A DNA stretch of 64,000 bases from JAFDZW01 sp964404255 (lineage in GTDB: Bacteria > Bacteroidota > Ignavibacteria > Palsa-1295), in assembly GCA_964404255.1 (NCBI GenBank), contig CAYOJJ010000005.1, positions 62,001 through 126,000 on the forward strand, in the 5' to 3' direction. Below the pieces are notes generated by a model. That model was not told where the DNA came from. It saw nothing but the letters and a program-made list of their open reading frames with translations, and ran no database searches. Position numbers and translations under genes: made by a program. Every line of letters starts with the position of its first letter. Positions within the stretch are counted from its first letter, which is position 1. Below are positions 45,529 through 54,508 of this stretch, one piece after another.

Positions 45529-46134
45529 CTATTTCTTTTTCTTTAACAACCGTTTTTTTAGATCCTGATACCGTTCGTTGCCGAGTGCCCGGGTCAGTGG
45601 GACCTTTAGGTATTCGAGCAACGGGGTAGCGGTTTTTTTTCCCTGAACCCTGCCACCTTCACATTCCGATTCTTCTACATAGCACATATAGTAGGAGCCA
45701 TCGGGCTCGGGGTAAACTCTGATGGGGAATAAATGGCAGGAGATCGGTTTCGGATAGTCCTTTACTTCTCCTGCAAAATAAGCGGATTGGATAGCGCAAT
45801 AAGCAATATCGCCACTCCAATGAACAAACACGCATTCATTGTGACCGATTGTTGTGATCGTAAAAGTGCCGTCCGGGTTACGCTGCCAGAGTCCTTTTTC
45901 TTTGATAGTTTCGAGAGCGGCTGGTGGTAAATATTTTTCAACGATCGGATATACTCCTTCGATGCTATCTATCTCTTCGGCAAGGATCGGTGCGCCGAGA
46001 CCGCCGGGCAAGGTACAGCAGGCGCCTTTGCAGACAGAAAGATCGCAGGCAAACTCGGTCGCAGAAATATCGGCATCGATAGAAAACCTTGTGGTTCCCT
46101 TATAGATCGGGAGTTCAAGTTCGAATGAATTCAT
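45529..46134 (-). CDS. DUF3109 cysteine-cluster protein
   Basis: 201 residues. The N-terminal CDLSVCKGACCTLPGGLGAPI and later single Cys residues (NECVFVH, AYCAIQ, ISCHLFP, MCYVEESEC) form a conserved metal-binding cluster like that of YkgJ-type proteins, with zinc or an Fe-S centre possible. Basic tail LLKKKK. Function unknown. Its ATG overlaps the mscS stop by 4 nt, and carB-C follows 22 bp later. Confidence 0.82.
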   Translation of the reverse strand: MNSFELELPIYKGTTRFSIDADISATEFACDLSVCKGACCTLPGGLGAPILAEEIDSIEGVYPIVEKYLPPAALETIKEKGLWQRNPDGTFTITTIGHNECVFVHWSGDIAYCAIQSAYFAGEVKDYPKPISCHLFPIRVYPEPDGSYYMCYVEESECEGGRVQGKKTATPLLEYLKVPLTRALGNERYQDLKKRLLKKKK

Positions 46135-47135
46135 ACAATAGTACGGAATGCCAGTTGAATACCTGCCGAAGGAAAAGTTTGCAACAGTTTTTTCATGATA
46201 AGATGACGGATAAGCCCATGGTCGCTATGGGCAACCGGTTTAATAGATATATTATACCGAACCCCGGCATCATTCTGCTCGACGAGATGTACGTCGGCCG
46301 CTGCCTCTTTCCACTCGTCTTTTGTTGCAAGGATAGCTCTTGCTGTTTCAAACGTTGTTTTTTCCACCTTCTCCGGATCGCTTCCGGATGTAACAACAAA
46401 GGAGATAATAAGGGTACTACTATCCGAAGGCAGCGAGTAATTGGTCAGCGAAGCCTGAGCGAATTTTGAATTCGGTATGACGATCAAATTACCGGCCGAT
46501 GTTCGAAGCGTAGTAGTGCGCCAGGTAATATCGTTTATTTTACCTTCTTCGCCGCTCGAAAGTTTGACAACGTGCCCTACTTCCATCTGCTTCGAACTAA
46601 TAATGTAAATTCCGGCAAAGAGATTCGTAAGTGTATCCTGCATGGCAAGGGCAACGGCAAGACCTCCGACACCAAGAGCCGTAAGTACCGGCGTAATGGC
46701 TACCCCGAGTACCCGGAGAATTCCAAAAATCCCGAGGGTGGCAATTACCACTCTTGAAAGATTTACGAGGATAGTTCTTGCACCAGTTTCTCCTTCGGTA
46801 GATCCCGAAAAGATAGATGGCCGCAGCAAACCGATCGCCAACCGGCTTGCAAAAATAATGATCGTAATGATCGTCAGAATAGCAAGAGCCTTCCCGGCAA
46901 TAAGCTCTCCTCTGGTAGTTAGAGGGAAATTATCAAGAACGCTATAGATCGAAGGGAGCAGGATCCAGATTACGATCATCCCGCGCAACGATCGGAATGC
47001 GGCGTACAAGACCTTCCACTGTTCCTGTTCGGCTTTTTTAATAAGAATTCGAACGAGAAACCGATCGACAAGCAGGCCGAACACTAGAGCAGAACCGACG
47101 ACAATGGCGGTTTGAGCTATGTTATGGATCTCCAT
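46131..47135 (-). CDS. Small-conductance mechanosensitive channel family protein
   Basis: 334 residues. Three to five helices in the first 165 residues, then the MscS pore/beta domain: VLTALGVGGLAVALAMQDTLTNLFAGIYI, GHVVKLSSGEEGKINDITWRTTTLRT and VIPNSKFA. It is an inner-membrane heptameric channel that opens on osmotic downshift. It appears to be the first gene of a transcript continuing through the DUF3109 gene to carB-C. Confidence 0.92.
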   Translation of the reverse strand: MEIHNIAQTAIVVGSALVFGLLVDRFLVRILIKKAEQEQWKVLYAAFRSLRGMIVIWILLPSIYSVLDNFPLTTRGELIAGKALAILTIITIIIFASRLAIGLLRPSIFSGSTEGETGARTILVNLSRVVIATLGIFGILRVLGVAITPVLTALGVGGLAVALAMQDTLTNLFAGIYIISSKQMEVGHVVKLSSGEEGKINDITWRTTTLRTSAGNLIVIPNSKFAQASLTNYSLPSDSSTLIISFVVTSGSDPEKVEKTTFETARAILATKDEWKEAAADVHLVEQNDAGVRYNISIKPVAHSDHGLIRHLIMKKLLQTFPSAGIQLAFRTIV

Positions 47136-47268
47136 TGCATTCTAAAACAATACTTCGAGTTTAGGCGGTTCGGCTCTCCCCCTCAAAGGGAATAGTTTTT
47201 CCTAAAATAGCAGAAACATTTTTTTGTTTTTCTGTTATACCTTATGATGTGGATGAGAAGCTAATAGC

Positions 47269-48183
47269 ATGGATGAACGGCTAATAGATCAATTTCTCGA
47301 CTATCTCAAGCACGAACGCGGTTCTTCTGAGCTTACCTTAGGCACCTATCGTGCCGATCTTGGAGAGTTTGCAGCTATTCTTGCCGATGAGCAATTGCCA
47401 CTCAATGGCACTCATGACGACCTCGCCGTTTTACGGCTATATTTACAGATCCTTTCCGAGCGTCATAATAAGCACGGTGAATCGATCTCCAAAGCCTCTA
47501 TTTCCAGGAAATTATCAACGATTCGTTCGATGCTTCGCTATCTTGTTCAGCAGGGTATCTTTTCATTCAATGCTGCCCGCCTGATAAAAACACCGAAGAC
47601 GAGCCGCCGCTTGCCGACGGTAGTTTCCGAACGCGCGGCCGATAAGGCTTTGAGCTTACCCGATCTTACTACGAATGAAGGCAAGCGCGATGCGGCTATG
47701 CTTGAATTGCTTTATTCTTGTGGGCTTCGCCGGGCTGAACTTACGGGTATAACTCTTGAAGCATTGGACTTAAAAGGCGCGACAGTTCGGGTACTCGGAA
47801 AAGGAAATAAGATCAGGGTAGTGCCGGTAGGCTCGAAGGCTATTGAAGCGGTACAACGCTATCTTACTGTAAGAGATGAAGTTGGAGAAACCCGTGACCC
47901 TAAGGCGCTTTTTCTTCTTTCGAGCGGAAAACGGATGACCCCGGGAATGGTGTATCATATAGTAAGGAAGTATTTTACGGGAGACGAATTGGCACGTTCT
48001 CATCCACATATGCTTCGCCACTCGGCTGCAACGCATCTTCTCGATCGCGGGGCAGAGATAAGAGCAGTTCAGGAAATTCTGGGTCATGCTTCCCTTCGGA
48101 CCACCCAGCGTTACACCCACCTGACCGTGGATCGCCTGAAGCAAGCATATGATACTGCCCACCCCCGAAGCTCTGAGGAATAA
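47269..48183 (+). CDS. xerC: Tyrosine recombinase of the XerC/XerD type
   Basis: 304 residues. N-terminal SAM-like DNA-binding domain (LIDQFLDYLKHERGSSELTLGTY), then the catalytic domain with Arg in YSCGLRRAEL, Lys in GKGNKIRVVPV, HMLRHSAATHLL, LGHASLRTTQ and the nucleophile Tyr in RYTHL. Its length and surroundings (hpf downstream) fit the housekeeping chromosome-dimer resolvase rather than a mobile-element integrase. No dif site was recognised in the window. Confidence 0.9.
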   Translation: MDERLIDQFLDYLKHERGSSELTLGTYRADLGEFAAILADEQLPLNGTHDDLAVLRLYLQILSERHNKHGESISKASISRKLSTIRSMLRYLVQQGIFSFNAARLIKTPKTSRRLPTVVSERAADKALSLPDLTTNEGKRDAAMLELLYSCGLRRAELTGITLEALDLKGATVRVLGKGNKIRVVPVGSKAIEAVQRYLTVRDEVGETRDPKALFLLSSGKRMTPGMVYHIVRKYFTGDELARSHPHMLRHSAATHLLDRGAEIRAVQEILGHASLRTTQRYTHLTVDRLKQAYDTAHPRSSEE

Positions 48184-48229
48184 AAAAGTGTATTGTGTAT
48201 TGATTATATCATAGTAAGGAGACTGAATT

Positions 48230-48559
48230 ATGAAGATCCAAATCTCTAACCGACACGAAACCGCACACCCCAACGTAAAAGGTATTATCGAAACAGAACT
48301 TGGGGATCTGGCAACCAGATACGAAATCATTGGCGCCGATGTTATTCTCGATCATGAGGGCCATAGCGTCCCACAAGTAAGTGCAGAGATCAACTTAAAG
48401 ATCAAAGGGTCGGTGCTGGTAGCAAAAGAAAAATCGGATAAAATTGAAAAGTCGATAGATCTTGCTGTGCGGTCGTTAGAAAAGCAATTGAAGCGGCATA
48501 AAGAAATACATTTTTCTTCACAGGAGCCGAGTCGAGTCGGGGCGAAACTTAAAGGATAG
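48230..48559 (+). CDS. hpf: Ribosome hibernation promoting factor (HPF/RaiA family)
   Basis: 109 residues; the short form. It binds the ribosome decoding region in stationary phase and allows inactive dimers. Family pattern: KIQISNRHETAHPNVKGIIETEL, DVILDHEGHSVPQVSAEI, and the basic DLAVRSLEKQLKRHKE helix. A good ribosome binding site (aaggag) lies before the start. It follows xerC by 46 bp and is closed by an intrinsic terminator. Confidence 0.9.
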   Translation: MKIQISNRHETAHPNVKGIIETELGDLATRYEIIGADVILDHEGHSVPQVSAEINLKIKGSVLVAKEKSDKIEKSIDLAVRSLEKQLKRHKEIHFSSQEPSRVGAKLKG

Positions 48560-48578
48560 GGAATTACACAAAGAAAAA

Positions 48579-48602
48579 GGGCGGTACTACCGCCCTTTTT
48601 TT
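48579..48602. terminator. Bidirectional intrinsic terminator
   Basis: gggcggt and accgccc pair around ACT, with AAAAA before and TTTTTTT after; placed between the convergent hpf and DinB-like genes. Nearly identical to the terminator at 55466. Confidence 0.9.
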
Positions 48603-49068
48603 ATTCAACTGCTTTTATTCCCTGTAGTGCCCGAAGTAATCCTATTTGTCCGCAGTGATAGGCATCATGGCAGATCAGTTGCCTCGAATAGTTCGAAAGC
48701 CGCTCTTCGGTGTTGAAGAGTTCTTCTCCTACCGCGATAATAGCCTGCTTGAGCTCTTCGTGTAGTGTTTTTGTACGTTGGAGCTCCGCCTGCCATTGTT
48801 CGGCAGAAGCCGGTGCTTCCGGAAGCCTCCAGTTACCGGTATCACCATCCGGTTTATCGGTTTTATTCAAAGTGGCAATAACATACTGCTTCCAGAAGTT
48901 TACATGCAATAATACTTCCCAGATCGAATGCCGCTCAGGCGCCGGAATCCAGAGTACTTGTTCGAGCGTCAGAGATTCGATCTGCGGATAAAGGCCGGCC
49001 TGCCAATGATTGCCGCCATAGAAAAATTTATCGAGATCGAAAAGATAGCTTTGTAAGGTATTTGACAT
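48601..49068 (-). CDS. DinB-like four-helix metal-binding protein
   Basis: 155 residues with the DinB/YfiT-like bundle. Possible metal ligands are HVNFWKQYV and HDAYHCGQIGLLRAL near the C-terminus. Such proteins in other lineages are thiol-dependent transferases, sometimes using bacillithiol. This organism has bshC, so that is possible, but the substrate is unknown. It lies downstream of bioY on the same strand, with 59 bp between. Confidence 0.82.
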   Translation of the reverse strand: MSNTLQSYLFDLDKFFYGGNHWQAGLYPQIESLTLEQVLWIPAPERHSIWEVLLHVNFWKQYVIATLNKTDKPDGDTGNWRLPEAPASAEQWQAELQRTKTLHEELKQAIIAVGEELFNTEERLSNYSRQLICHDAYHCGQIGLLRALQGIKAVE

Positions 49069-49127
49069 AGGTGCTCATCGTTATGATAAATAATATACGA
49101 TGAAGCACATGTCTTCGTAGAAAGCGA

Positions 49128-49721
49128 TTATTTTGCTGAAGAATGCTTACCGAAGTATTTCCAACAGAAAGGAAGCAGGATGGCGCCAATGCTCGTCTTA
49201 ATGACATCCCCTGGAAGAAAGGGGAGGAAGCCTAATTGAAACGCTTTGCCCATGCCGGTAAAGAAGGAGAGCCAGAGCGTACCATGCAAAAGAACGATCA
49301 GGCTTGAAAAGAACATTGCTGCTGCTGCCTTACCAACAGAGCGATCCCATTTATATTCAGCAAGCAATCCGGCTGTATAAGCGGCAAAGATAAAACCGAA
49401 TAAATATCCACCGGTGGGCCCTAAAAAAAGTCCGACCCCGGAAGAAGCTCCGGCGAAGAAAGGCAGGCCAACGGCTCCCTCAGTTAGATATAATACTGCA
49501 GTAGCAGCACCGCGCTTAGAGCCAAGAAGAATACTGATTAAAATAACCGCAAAACTTTGTCCGGTAATCGGTACGGGGGTAAATGGTAAAGGAAGTGCGA
49601 TTTGGGCGCAAGCGGCAATAATAATACTGCCCACGACTACCGAATAAACCGAATAGAGCGATGGGGAAAGACGCTTCGGACGTAATCCATCAATATACGT
49701 CGTAATGAGAGAATTTTGCAT
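49128..49721 (-). CDS. bioY: Biotin transporter substrate-binding component BioY
   Basis: 197 residues from the Met at 49721; an upstream start at 49754 adds a Cys-rich lead. Six helices and the motifs LPFTPVPITGQSFAVIL, LGSKRGAATAVLYLTEGAVGLP, FLGPTGGYLFGF and PGDVIK identify the S-component of the biotin ECF transporter. The energising BioM/N genes are not adjacent, so it may act alone or use a shared module. Confidence 0.93.
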   Translation of the reverse strand: MQNSLITTYIDGLRPKRLSPSLYSVYSVVVGSIIIAACAQIALPLPFTPVPITGQSFAVILISILLGSKRGAATAVLYLTEGAVGLPFFAGASSGVGLFLGPTGGYLFGFIFAAYTAGLLAEYKWDRSVGKAAAAMFFSSLIVLLHGTLWLSFFTGMGKAFQLGFLPFLPGDVIKTSIGAILLPFCWKYFGKHSSAK

Positions 49722-49802
49722 AGAGAGACAGTATGATGTAAAGCAAACATACAACCGAAGTCATAGAAATGTATAATTATTAGAAAATTCTAATAATTAT
49801 TT

Positions 49803-51296
49803 TTATGCAGCTACTGCAGAAGCGGCTACACGAAGTTCAGCTTCGCGTCGAACGATCTGCTCTAACTGATTGATGAACCAGGGGTCGATCTTGGTAATGG
49901 AATGGATCTCGGCATTGGTCATGCCAAGTTTAATGGCGTACCGCATAGAGAAGATCATATCGCTGCGGCGCTGGCCAAGGCGCTCGCGAACAACGAGCAG
50001 GGTGCGCTGCTTTTCATCTTCGCTCATGGTATCGATATCGAACTCATCTTTACCATCCGCGCCAAAGCCATAGCGGCCTTGCTCGAGCGAGCGAATGGCT
50101 TTTTGGAAGGCTTCTTTGAAGGTACGGCCAAAAGCCATGACTTCACCAACGGATTTCATCTGTACGCCAAGCTGGGAGCTAGTTGCGCCAATGCCTTTAA
50201 ATTTTTCGAAATCCCAGCGCGGGATCTTTACGACGATGTAATCGATCGTTGGCTCGAAGGAGGCAGGTGTCGTTTTAGTAATATCGTTCGGGATCTCATC
50301 GAGGGTATATCCCACGGCAAGTTTAGCGGCGATCTTTGCGATCGGGAAGCCCGTCGCCTTGGAAGCAAGGGCCGAAGATCTGGAGACGCGCGGGTTCATC
50401 TCGATAATAAGCAGGCGGCCGTTCGCGGGATTAAGTGCAAACTGGATATTCGAACCACCGGTCTCCACTCCGATAGCACGAATGATCTTGATCGCCGCGT
50501 CGCGCATCTGCTGATACTCTTTATCGGTCAGGGTTTGCGCCGGAGCAACCGTGATGGAATCGCCGGTATGGACACCCATCGGATCGAAGTTTTCGATCGA
50601 GCAGATGATCACGACATTATCGGCCAGATCGCGCATGACCTCAAGCTCGTATTCCTTCCAGCCGAGCACCGATTCTTCAACCAGCACCTGAGTAACCGGC
50701 GAAGCATCGAGGCCGCGCTGAACGACCTCTTTGAATTCTTCAAGATTATAAGCAATACCGCCTCCGGTGCCGCCAAGGGTAAAGCTCGGGCGGATAATAG
50801 CGGGAAAGCCCACCATATCGATCAGCTCTAATGCTTCTTCTACCGTGTGCACAAAACCGCCACGCGCCATCTCGAGATTGATCGAGCGCATGGTTTCTAA
50901 AAATTCTTCACGGTCTTCGGCGCGTTTGATGGCATCGGGTTTTGCGCCGATGAGTTCTACTTTATATTTTTCGAGCGTACCTCTTCTGTGTAACGCCATT
51001 GCGGCATTGAGGGCTGTCTGCCCACCCATGGTTGGGAGAATGGCATCCGGACGCTCTTTAGCGATGATTGCTTCAATGTATTCCGGGGTGATCGGCTCGA
51101 TATAGGTGGCATCTGCCAATTCCGGATCGGTCATGATCGTTGCGGGGTTGGAATTCACCAGAATGACCCGGTAACCTTCTTCGCGGAGTACTTTACATGC
51201 CTGGGCGCCCGAATAATCGAACTCGCAGGCCTGGCCGATCACAATAGGTCCTGATCCGATGATCAGGATAGATTTTATATCAGTCCGTTTTGGCAT
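49803..51296 (-). CDS. carB: Carbamoyl-phosphate synthase large subunit, N-terminal half
   Basis: 497 residues: the carboxyphosphate-forming ATP-grasp unit (IIGSGPIVIGQACEFDYSGAQ, MGGQTALN, RPSFTLGGTGGG, EMNPRVSRSSALASKATGFP) plus the first part of the oligomerisation domain (ITKIDPWFINQLEQIVRREAELR). There it stops, about where E. coli CarB residue 490 would be. The rest is a separate gene 4.3 kb downstream (43707-45506), which resumes a few residues later. Each half has a normal start, and no sequence break is seen. Shared function: bicarbonate, glutamine-derived ammonia and ATP to carbamoyl phosphate. Confidence 0.95.
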   Translation of the reverse strand: MPKRTDIKSILIIGSGPIVIGQACEFDYSGAQACKVLREEGYRVILVNSNPATIMTDPELADATYIEPITPEYIEAIIAKERPDAILPTMGGQTALNAAMALHRRGTLEKYKVELIGAKPDAIKRAEDREEFLETMRSINLEMARGGFVHTVEEALELIDMVGFPAIIRPSFTLGGTGGGIAYNLEEFKEVVQRGLDASPVTQVLVEESVLGWKEYELEVMRDLADNVVIICSIENFDPMGVHTGDSITVAPAQTLTDKEYQQMRDAAIKIIRAIGVETGGSNIQFALNPANGRLLIIEMNPRVSRSSALASKATGFPIAKIAAKLAVGYTLDEIPNDITKTTPASFEPTIDYIVVKIPRWDFEKFKGIGATSSQLGVQMKSVGEVMAFGRTFKEAFQKAIRSLEQGRYGFGADGKDEFDIDTMSEDEKQRTLLVVRERLGQRRSDMIFSMRYAIKLGMTNAEIHSITKIDPWFINQLEQIVRREAELRVAASAVAA

Positions 51297-51472
51297 ATCT
51301 ATGCAAAAATACGGCTATTTATTATTTATTAATAATGGTTTGGTAAGATACACGATGGAAACACAAAGTCTAAAATAGTGTATGATATTCAAAATCAATA
51401 TTTTAGGGGCTAAAAACCTCTGGTATGATTTTTGATGTACTTAGGGATGTGGATTTATAAAAGGAGATACTT

Positions 51473-52084
51473 ATGAAAAAGATCATAGTCGCATTACTTT
51501 TTGCACTTGCCCCTGCCGCGGCATTTTCTCAGGCACAGATCATGCCACACATTGGTCTGAATCTCTTTCAACTTAGTGGTGACCCCGATGGGGTAACTCA
51601 TACAACCGGTGCCGGTTATACAATTGGTGCCAACTTGCGCCTTGGAGGCTTATTCTTTCTTCAGCCGGGTATTGAATATTTGGGTGAGAGGAGTATCAGA
51701 TATTACAAAGATCCGAATGGCGGCATTAATGTAAATTCCGTCAGTCATACCACGGATTTTAATACTATCAGAATTCCGGTAGTAGCGGGTATTCAGTTAC
51801 TTGGGGAGAGCGCTCCTATCAATGCGAATGTCCATGCCGGTCTTTCCACAAGGCTCACCGTTGGCGCAAAAGAAGAAGGCGCCGATGTGACCGATTATTA
51901 TAATACATTCAATCTTGCCGGGGTCATCGGTGCCGGTGCCGAGGTCTTTTTCCTGACCTTCGATATTGATTTCGAACTGGGGTTGACCGATTATGCTAAG
52001 CAGAATAATCTGCCGGTCGGTGTGAATAGCGATTCGAAATCGTTCAGTATTCTCTTCAATATCGGAAGCAAGTTTCCCCTGTAA
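51473..52084 (+). CDS. Outer-membrane beta-barrel protein
   Basis: 203 residues, with a strong ribosome binding site (aaaggagat, 8 bp before ATG), signal peptide (KKIIVALLFALAPAAAFSQ) and eight or so amphipathic strands (GYTIGANLRLGGLFFLQPG). A PorT-like or OmpW-like small barrel of FCB type. No specific function can be given. Two hairpins follow the stop. Confidence 0.78.
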   Translation: MKKIIVALLFALAPAAAFSQAQIMPHIGLNLFQLSGDPDGVTHTTGAGYTIGANLRLGGLFFLQPGIEYLGERSIRYYKDPNGGINVNSVSHTTDFNTIRIPVVAGIQLLGESAPINANVHAGLSTRLTVGAKEEGADVTDYYNTFNLAGVIGAGAEVFFLTFDIDFELGLTDYAKQNNLPVGVNSDSKSFSILFNIGSKFPL

Positions 52085-52150
52085 CAGCTAATCCGTGTTA
52101 GCTGTCGAACGACCCGCCGGTTTCTCTCATGGAGCCGGTGGGATTTTATT
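52084..52150 (+). terminator. Two hairpins after the barrel gene; the second is a probable terminator
   Basis: Hairpin 1 (52084-52105) has perfect 8-bp arms, acagctaa and ttagctgt. Hairpin 2 (52113-52142) pairs cccgccgg with ccggtggg, with one G-U pair, and is followed by ATTTTATTTT. Confidence 0.65.
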
Positions 52151-52190
52151 TTAAAGGGAGCTGTTGAATAACCAAGTTTAGTAATTACCC

Positions 52191-53216
52191 TTGAACACCA
52201 GATCGATCGACCGGTTGAATATCGGCCTGATGCTTATCTCCTGCATCCTGGCCTTTGCATTCCCATTTCAGTTATTCCTTTTTTCCTTTGCCGTACTCGG
52301 CCCGCTGCATTACTATACGGAGATCCCCTGGCTGCACGGAAAAAAATATTTTACCACCGGTAAGTATGATTTTATCGTATTGATCGTCTTTGCCGTTGCT
52401 ATCAGCGTGATCCACTTTATCGTGCGGCTTAATTATGGGGATAAGACAACGTTCAATCTTTTCATCGATGGGTTTGCTTTTGCGGCACTGACGGGAGCTC
52501 TGGCTTTTGCTACCTTAAAATCGAATACTCAGAAGATTCTGGCACTGGCCATTATCGGCATTGCTTCGTTATGGCTTACGCAATTAAGCGATTTTGGGAT
52601 GATCTTTTCTTCGCTTGTTCCGACGATTGTTCATGTCTATATTTTTACGGGAGCGTTTATTCTTTATGGCGCCCTTCGGCATAAAAGCCCTACCGGTATT
52701 GCTTCACTTGGAGTATTCGTTCTTTGTACGCTGGCCATTTTCCTTATCCAGCCAAGCCCTACCTCCGATCGTAATTTAAGCGAGTATATTCGCAAGAGCT
52801 ATGCACTTTTTGCGGGTCTGAATTTTGACTTGATGAATATTCTCGGGATGCAGCACACGACTCAGCAGACCCCGGCTCTCGGGCGTATTCTGTTTCTCTC
52901 GGATCCCGGTATTATTATCATGAGACTGATAGCATTTAGCTATACCTACCATTTCCTGAATTGGTTTTCAAAAACCTCGATCATCAAGTGGCACCTGATC
53001 CCGAAAAAGAGTTTAGCGATGGTATTGCTGTTGTGGTTCGCCTCGCTTGCCCTATATGCTATCGATTATGAGATAGGGCTTAGATATTTATTTGTTGTAA
53101 GCTTATTGCATGTAGTCCTGGAGTACCCACTCAATCATAAGACCTTTATTGCTATCGGCACCGAATTAAAAGCGATTGCAACGGGGAAACGCACTGCTGA
53201 AACTGCTAAAGCTTAA
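52191..53216 (+). CDS. Polytopic membrane protein of unknown function
   Basis: 341 residues if the TTG at 52191 is the start; no ATG lies early in the frame. About nine hydrophobic segments. The first extramembrane loop LGPLHYYTEIPWLHGKKYF and the late LHVVLEYPLNHKTF place His/Glu pairs at both ends, which could form a metal or substrate site. I do not recognise a family. It converges with the amidohydrolase gene, overlapping by 4 bp. Confidence 0.65.
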   Translation: MNTRSIDRLNIGLMLISCILAFAFPFQLFLFSFAVLGPLHYYTEIPWLHGKKYFTTGKYDFIVLIVFAVAISVIHFIVRLNYGDKTTFNLFIDGFAFAALTGALAFATLKSNTQKILALAIIGIASLWLTQLSDFGMIFSSLVPTIVHVYIFTGAFILYGALRHKSPTGIASLGVFVLCTLAIFLIQPSPTSDRNLSEYIRKSYALFAGLNFDLMNILGMQHTTQQTPALGRILFLSDPGIIIMRLIAFSYTYHFLNWFSKTSIIKWHLIPKKSLAMVLLLWFASLALYAIDYEIGLRYLFVVSLLHVVLEYPLNHKTFIAIGTELKAIATGKRTAETAKA

Positions 53217-54484
53217 CGGTCTAAATGACAAATGGAATATGCCCGCTCGGCCTCTTCTTTTGAAAGCTGCTCTCCATCGTTTACTCCATCGCGGGTTTGA
53301 AAAAGCTCTATCCCGGTCAATGCCTCAGCGGCTTCGATAGGGGAATCGCTGGAGCCGGCAATTACAATTCCAGCATTGAGCAAAGACTTCCATCGATAAG
53401 CTGTCTTCATCCGCTCGGTACCAAGCCTATCTATAGCCCAATGCCGGTCACTGGCAAAGAATTGTGGCTGGATAACAGCCGTCACATTCAGATTATGATA
53501 ACGCTCAAGATCTTCCTCGCAGACAATCTGAGCATGTTCGATTCTAAAGATAGCATCTGAACTTGCCAGTGGCTTTACGGCTTGGATTAAATCGAGAGCC
53601 CGCGCGTTTGCAGCATCGCCAATGGCATGAATAGCTATCTGAAGTCCGCGTTTTGCAGCGGCCTCCATTAAAAATAGTGCATCGCTATTTTGTGTAAGGG
53701 CAAGGCCGCGGGTTTCCGGGGCATCACTATAGGGCTCGAAGAGCTGTGCGCCGCGAGAGCCAAGTGCGCCATCAAGATATAATTTTATACCGACGAGCTT
53801 AAGATTATTATGTGGCGAATCGTCAAAGGTTTTTTCCTCTATCTTTTGTAGAAATAGATTACGCCCGCTGGGCTTCGACATATCGAGAAAGACCCAGCTT
53901 GTGGGAAGTTCATTTCCGGATTCGACATAAAGCTGTTTATATGGCTCCCACCATTCGGCAGGTATTCCCATATCGTGAACTCCGATATGCTGCTTTGCAA
54001 ATTCAAGAAGGCCGCTGCAAAGCATCTGCTTGGTCTGCTCGAAGCTTTCAGGTGGTATAGCGCTATGAATAAGCTGCATGGCATCATCAAGTAAGATGCC
54101 GCTGAGAGAGCCTGACGCTGTTTTAAGAATATCGCCGCCATGAGGAATTGCTGTGGAGCTGGTTATACAGGCAAGCTCAAGTGCTTTGCTATTACACCAC
54201 ATTGCATGGCCATCGATGCGAGTGAGGGCAATCGGAATATCGGCTGAGAGGACATCGAGATCTTCTTTAGTCGGGAAAACTTTTTTACCCCACTTATTCT
54301 GATCCCAGCCTCGGGCGCTAACCCAGCCGCCATTCGCAGTTTCGAGCAATGGCTTTAGTATAGCGTGAATCTCATCAATGCTTGCTGCATCATCGAGCTT
54401 CGGGTGCGTTACTTTGTAGCCCGTGCCCCAGACGTGGGCATGATGATCGATATAAGAAGTTTTGCTCATCGCTGGTGAAAACAC
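53213..54484 (-). CDS. YtcJ-like amidohydrolase lacking the usual flanking beta-sandwich
   Basis: 423 residues, or 418 if the Met at 54469 is used. Typical YtcJ/NfdA-type amidohydrolases have about 520-550. The barrel motifs are present: YIDHHAHVWG (H-x-H), LKLVGIKLYLDGALGSRGAQL (Lys position), AIHAIGDAANARAL, RIEHAQIV and GSSDSPIEAA. Both chain ends are short. The protein starts directly at the first barrel strand and stops at AYSICHLDR, where relatives continue about 80 residues through the C-terminal sandwich. It is either a compact variant or a decaying gene. It would hydrolyse C-N bonds if active. Confidence 0.82.
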   Translation of the reverse strand: MFSPAMSKTSYIDHHAHVWGTGYKVTHPKLDDAASIDEIHAILKPLLETANGGWVSARGWDQNKWGKKVFPTKEDLDVLSADIPIALTRIDGHAMWCNSKALELACITSSTAIPHGGDILKTASGSLSGILLDDAMQLIHSAIPPESFEQTKQMLCSGLLEFAKQHIGVHDMGIPAEWWEPYKQLYVESGNELPTSWVFLDMSKPSGRNLFLQKIEEKTFDDSPHNNLKLVGIKLYLDGALGSRGAQLFEPYSDAPETRGLALTQNSDALFLMEAAAKRGLQIAIHAIGDAANARALDLIQAVKPLASSDAIFRIEHAQIVCEEDLERYHNLNVTAVIQPQFFASDRHWAIDRLGTERMKTAYRWKSLLNAGIVIAGSSDSPIEAAEALTGIELFQTRDGVNDGEQLSKEEAERAYSICHLDR

Positions 54485-54508
54485 GTAGCTTTGTAGAAAG
54501 TTAAACCA

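Noticed and set aside
47770..48330. 186-codon frame opposite xerC and hpf
   Set aside because: Crosses two real genes on the other strand and has no family features.
49902..50831. 309-codon frame opposite carB N-terminal half
   Set aside because: Lies entirely antisense to a strongly conserved gene; sequence shows no domain and follows from the codon pattern of carB.
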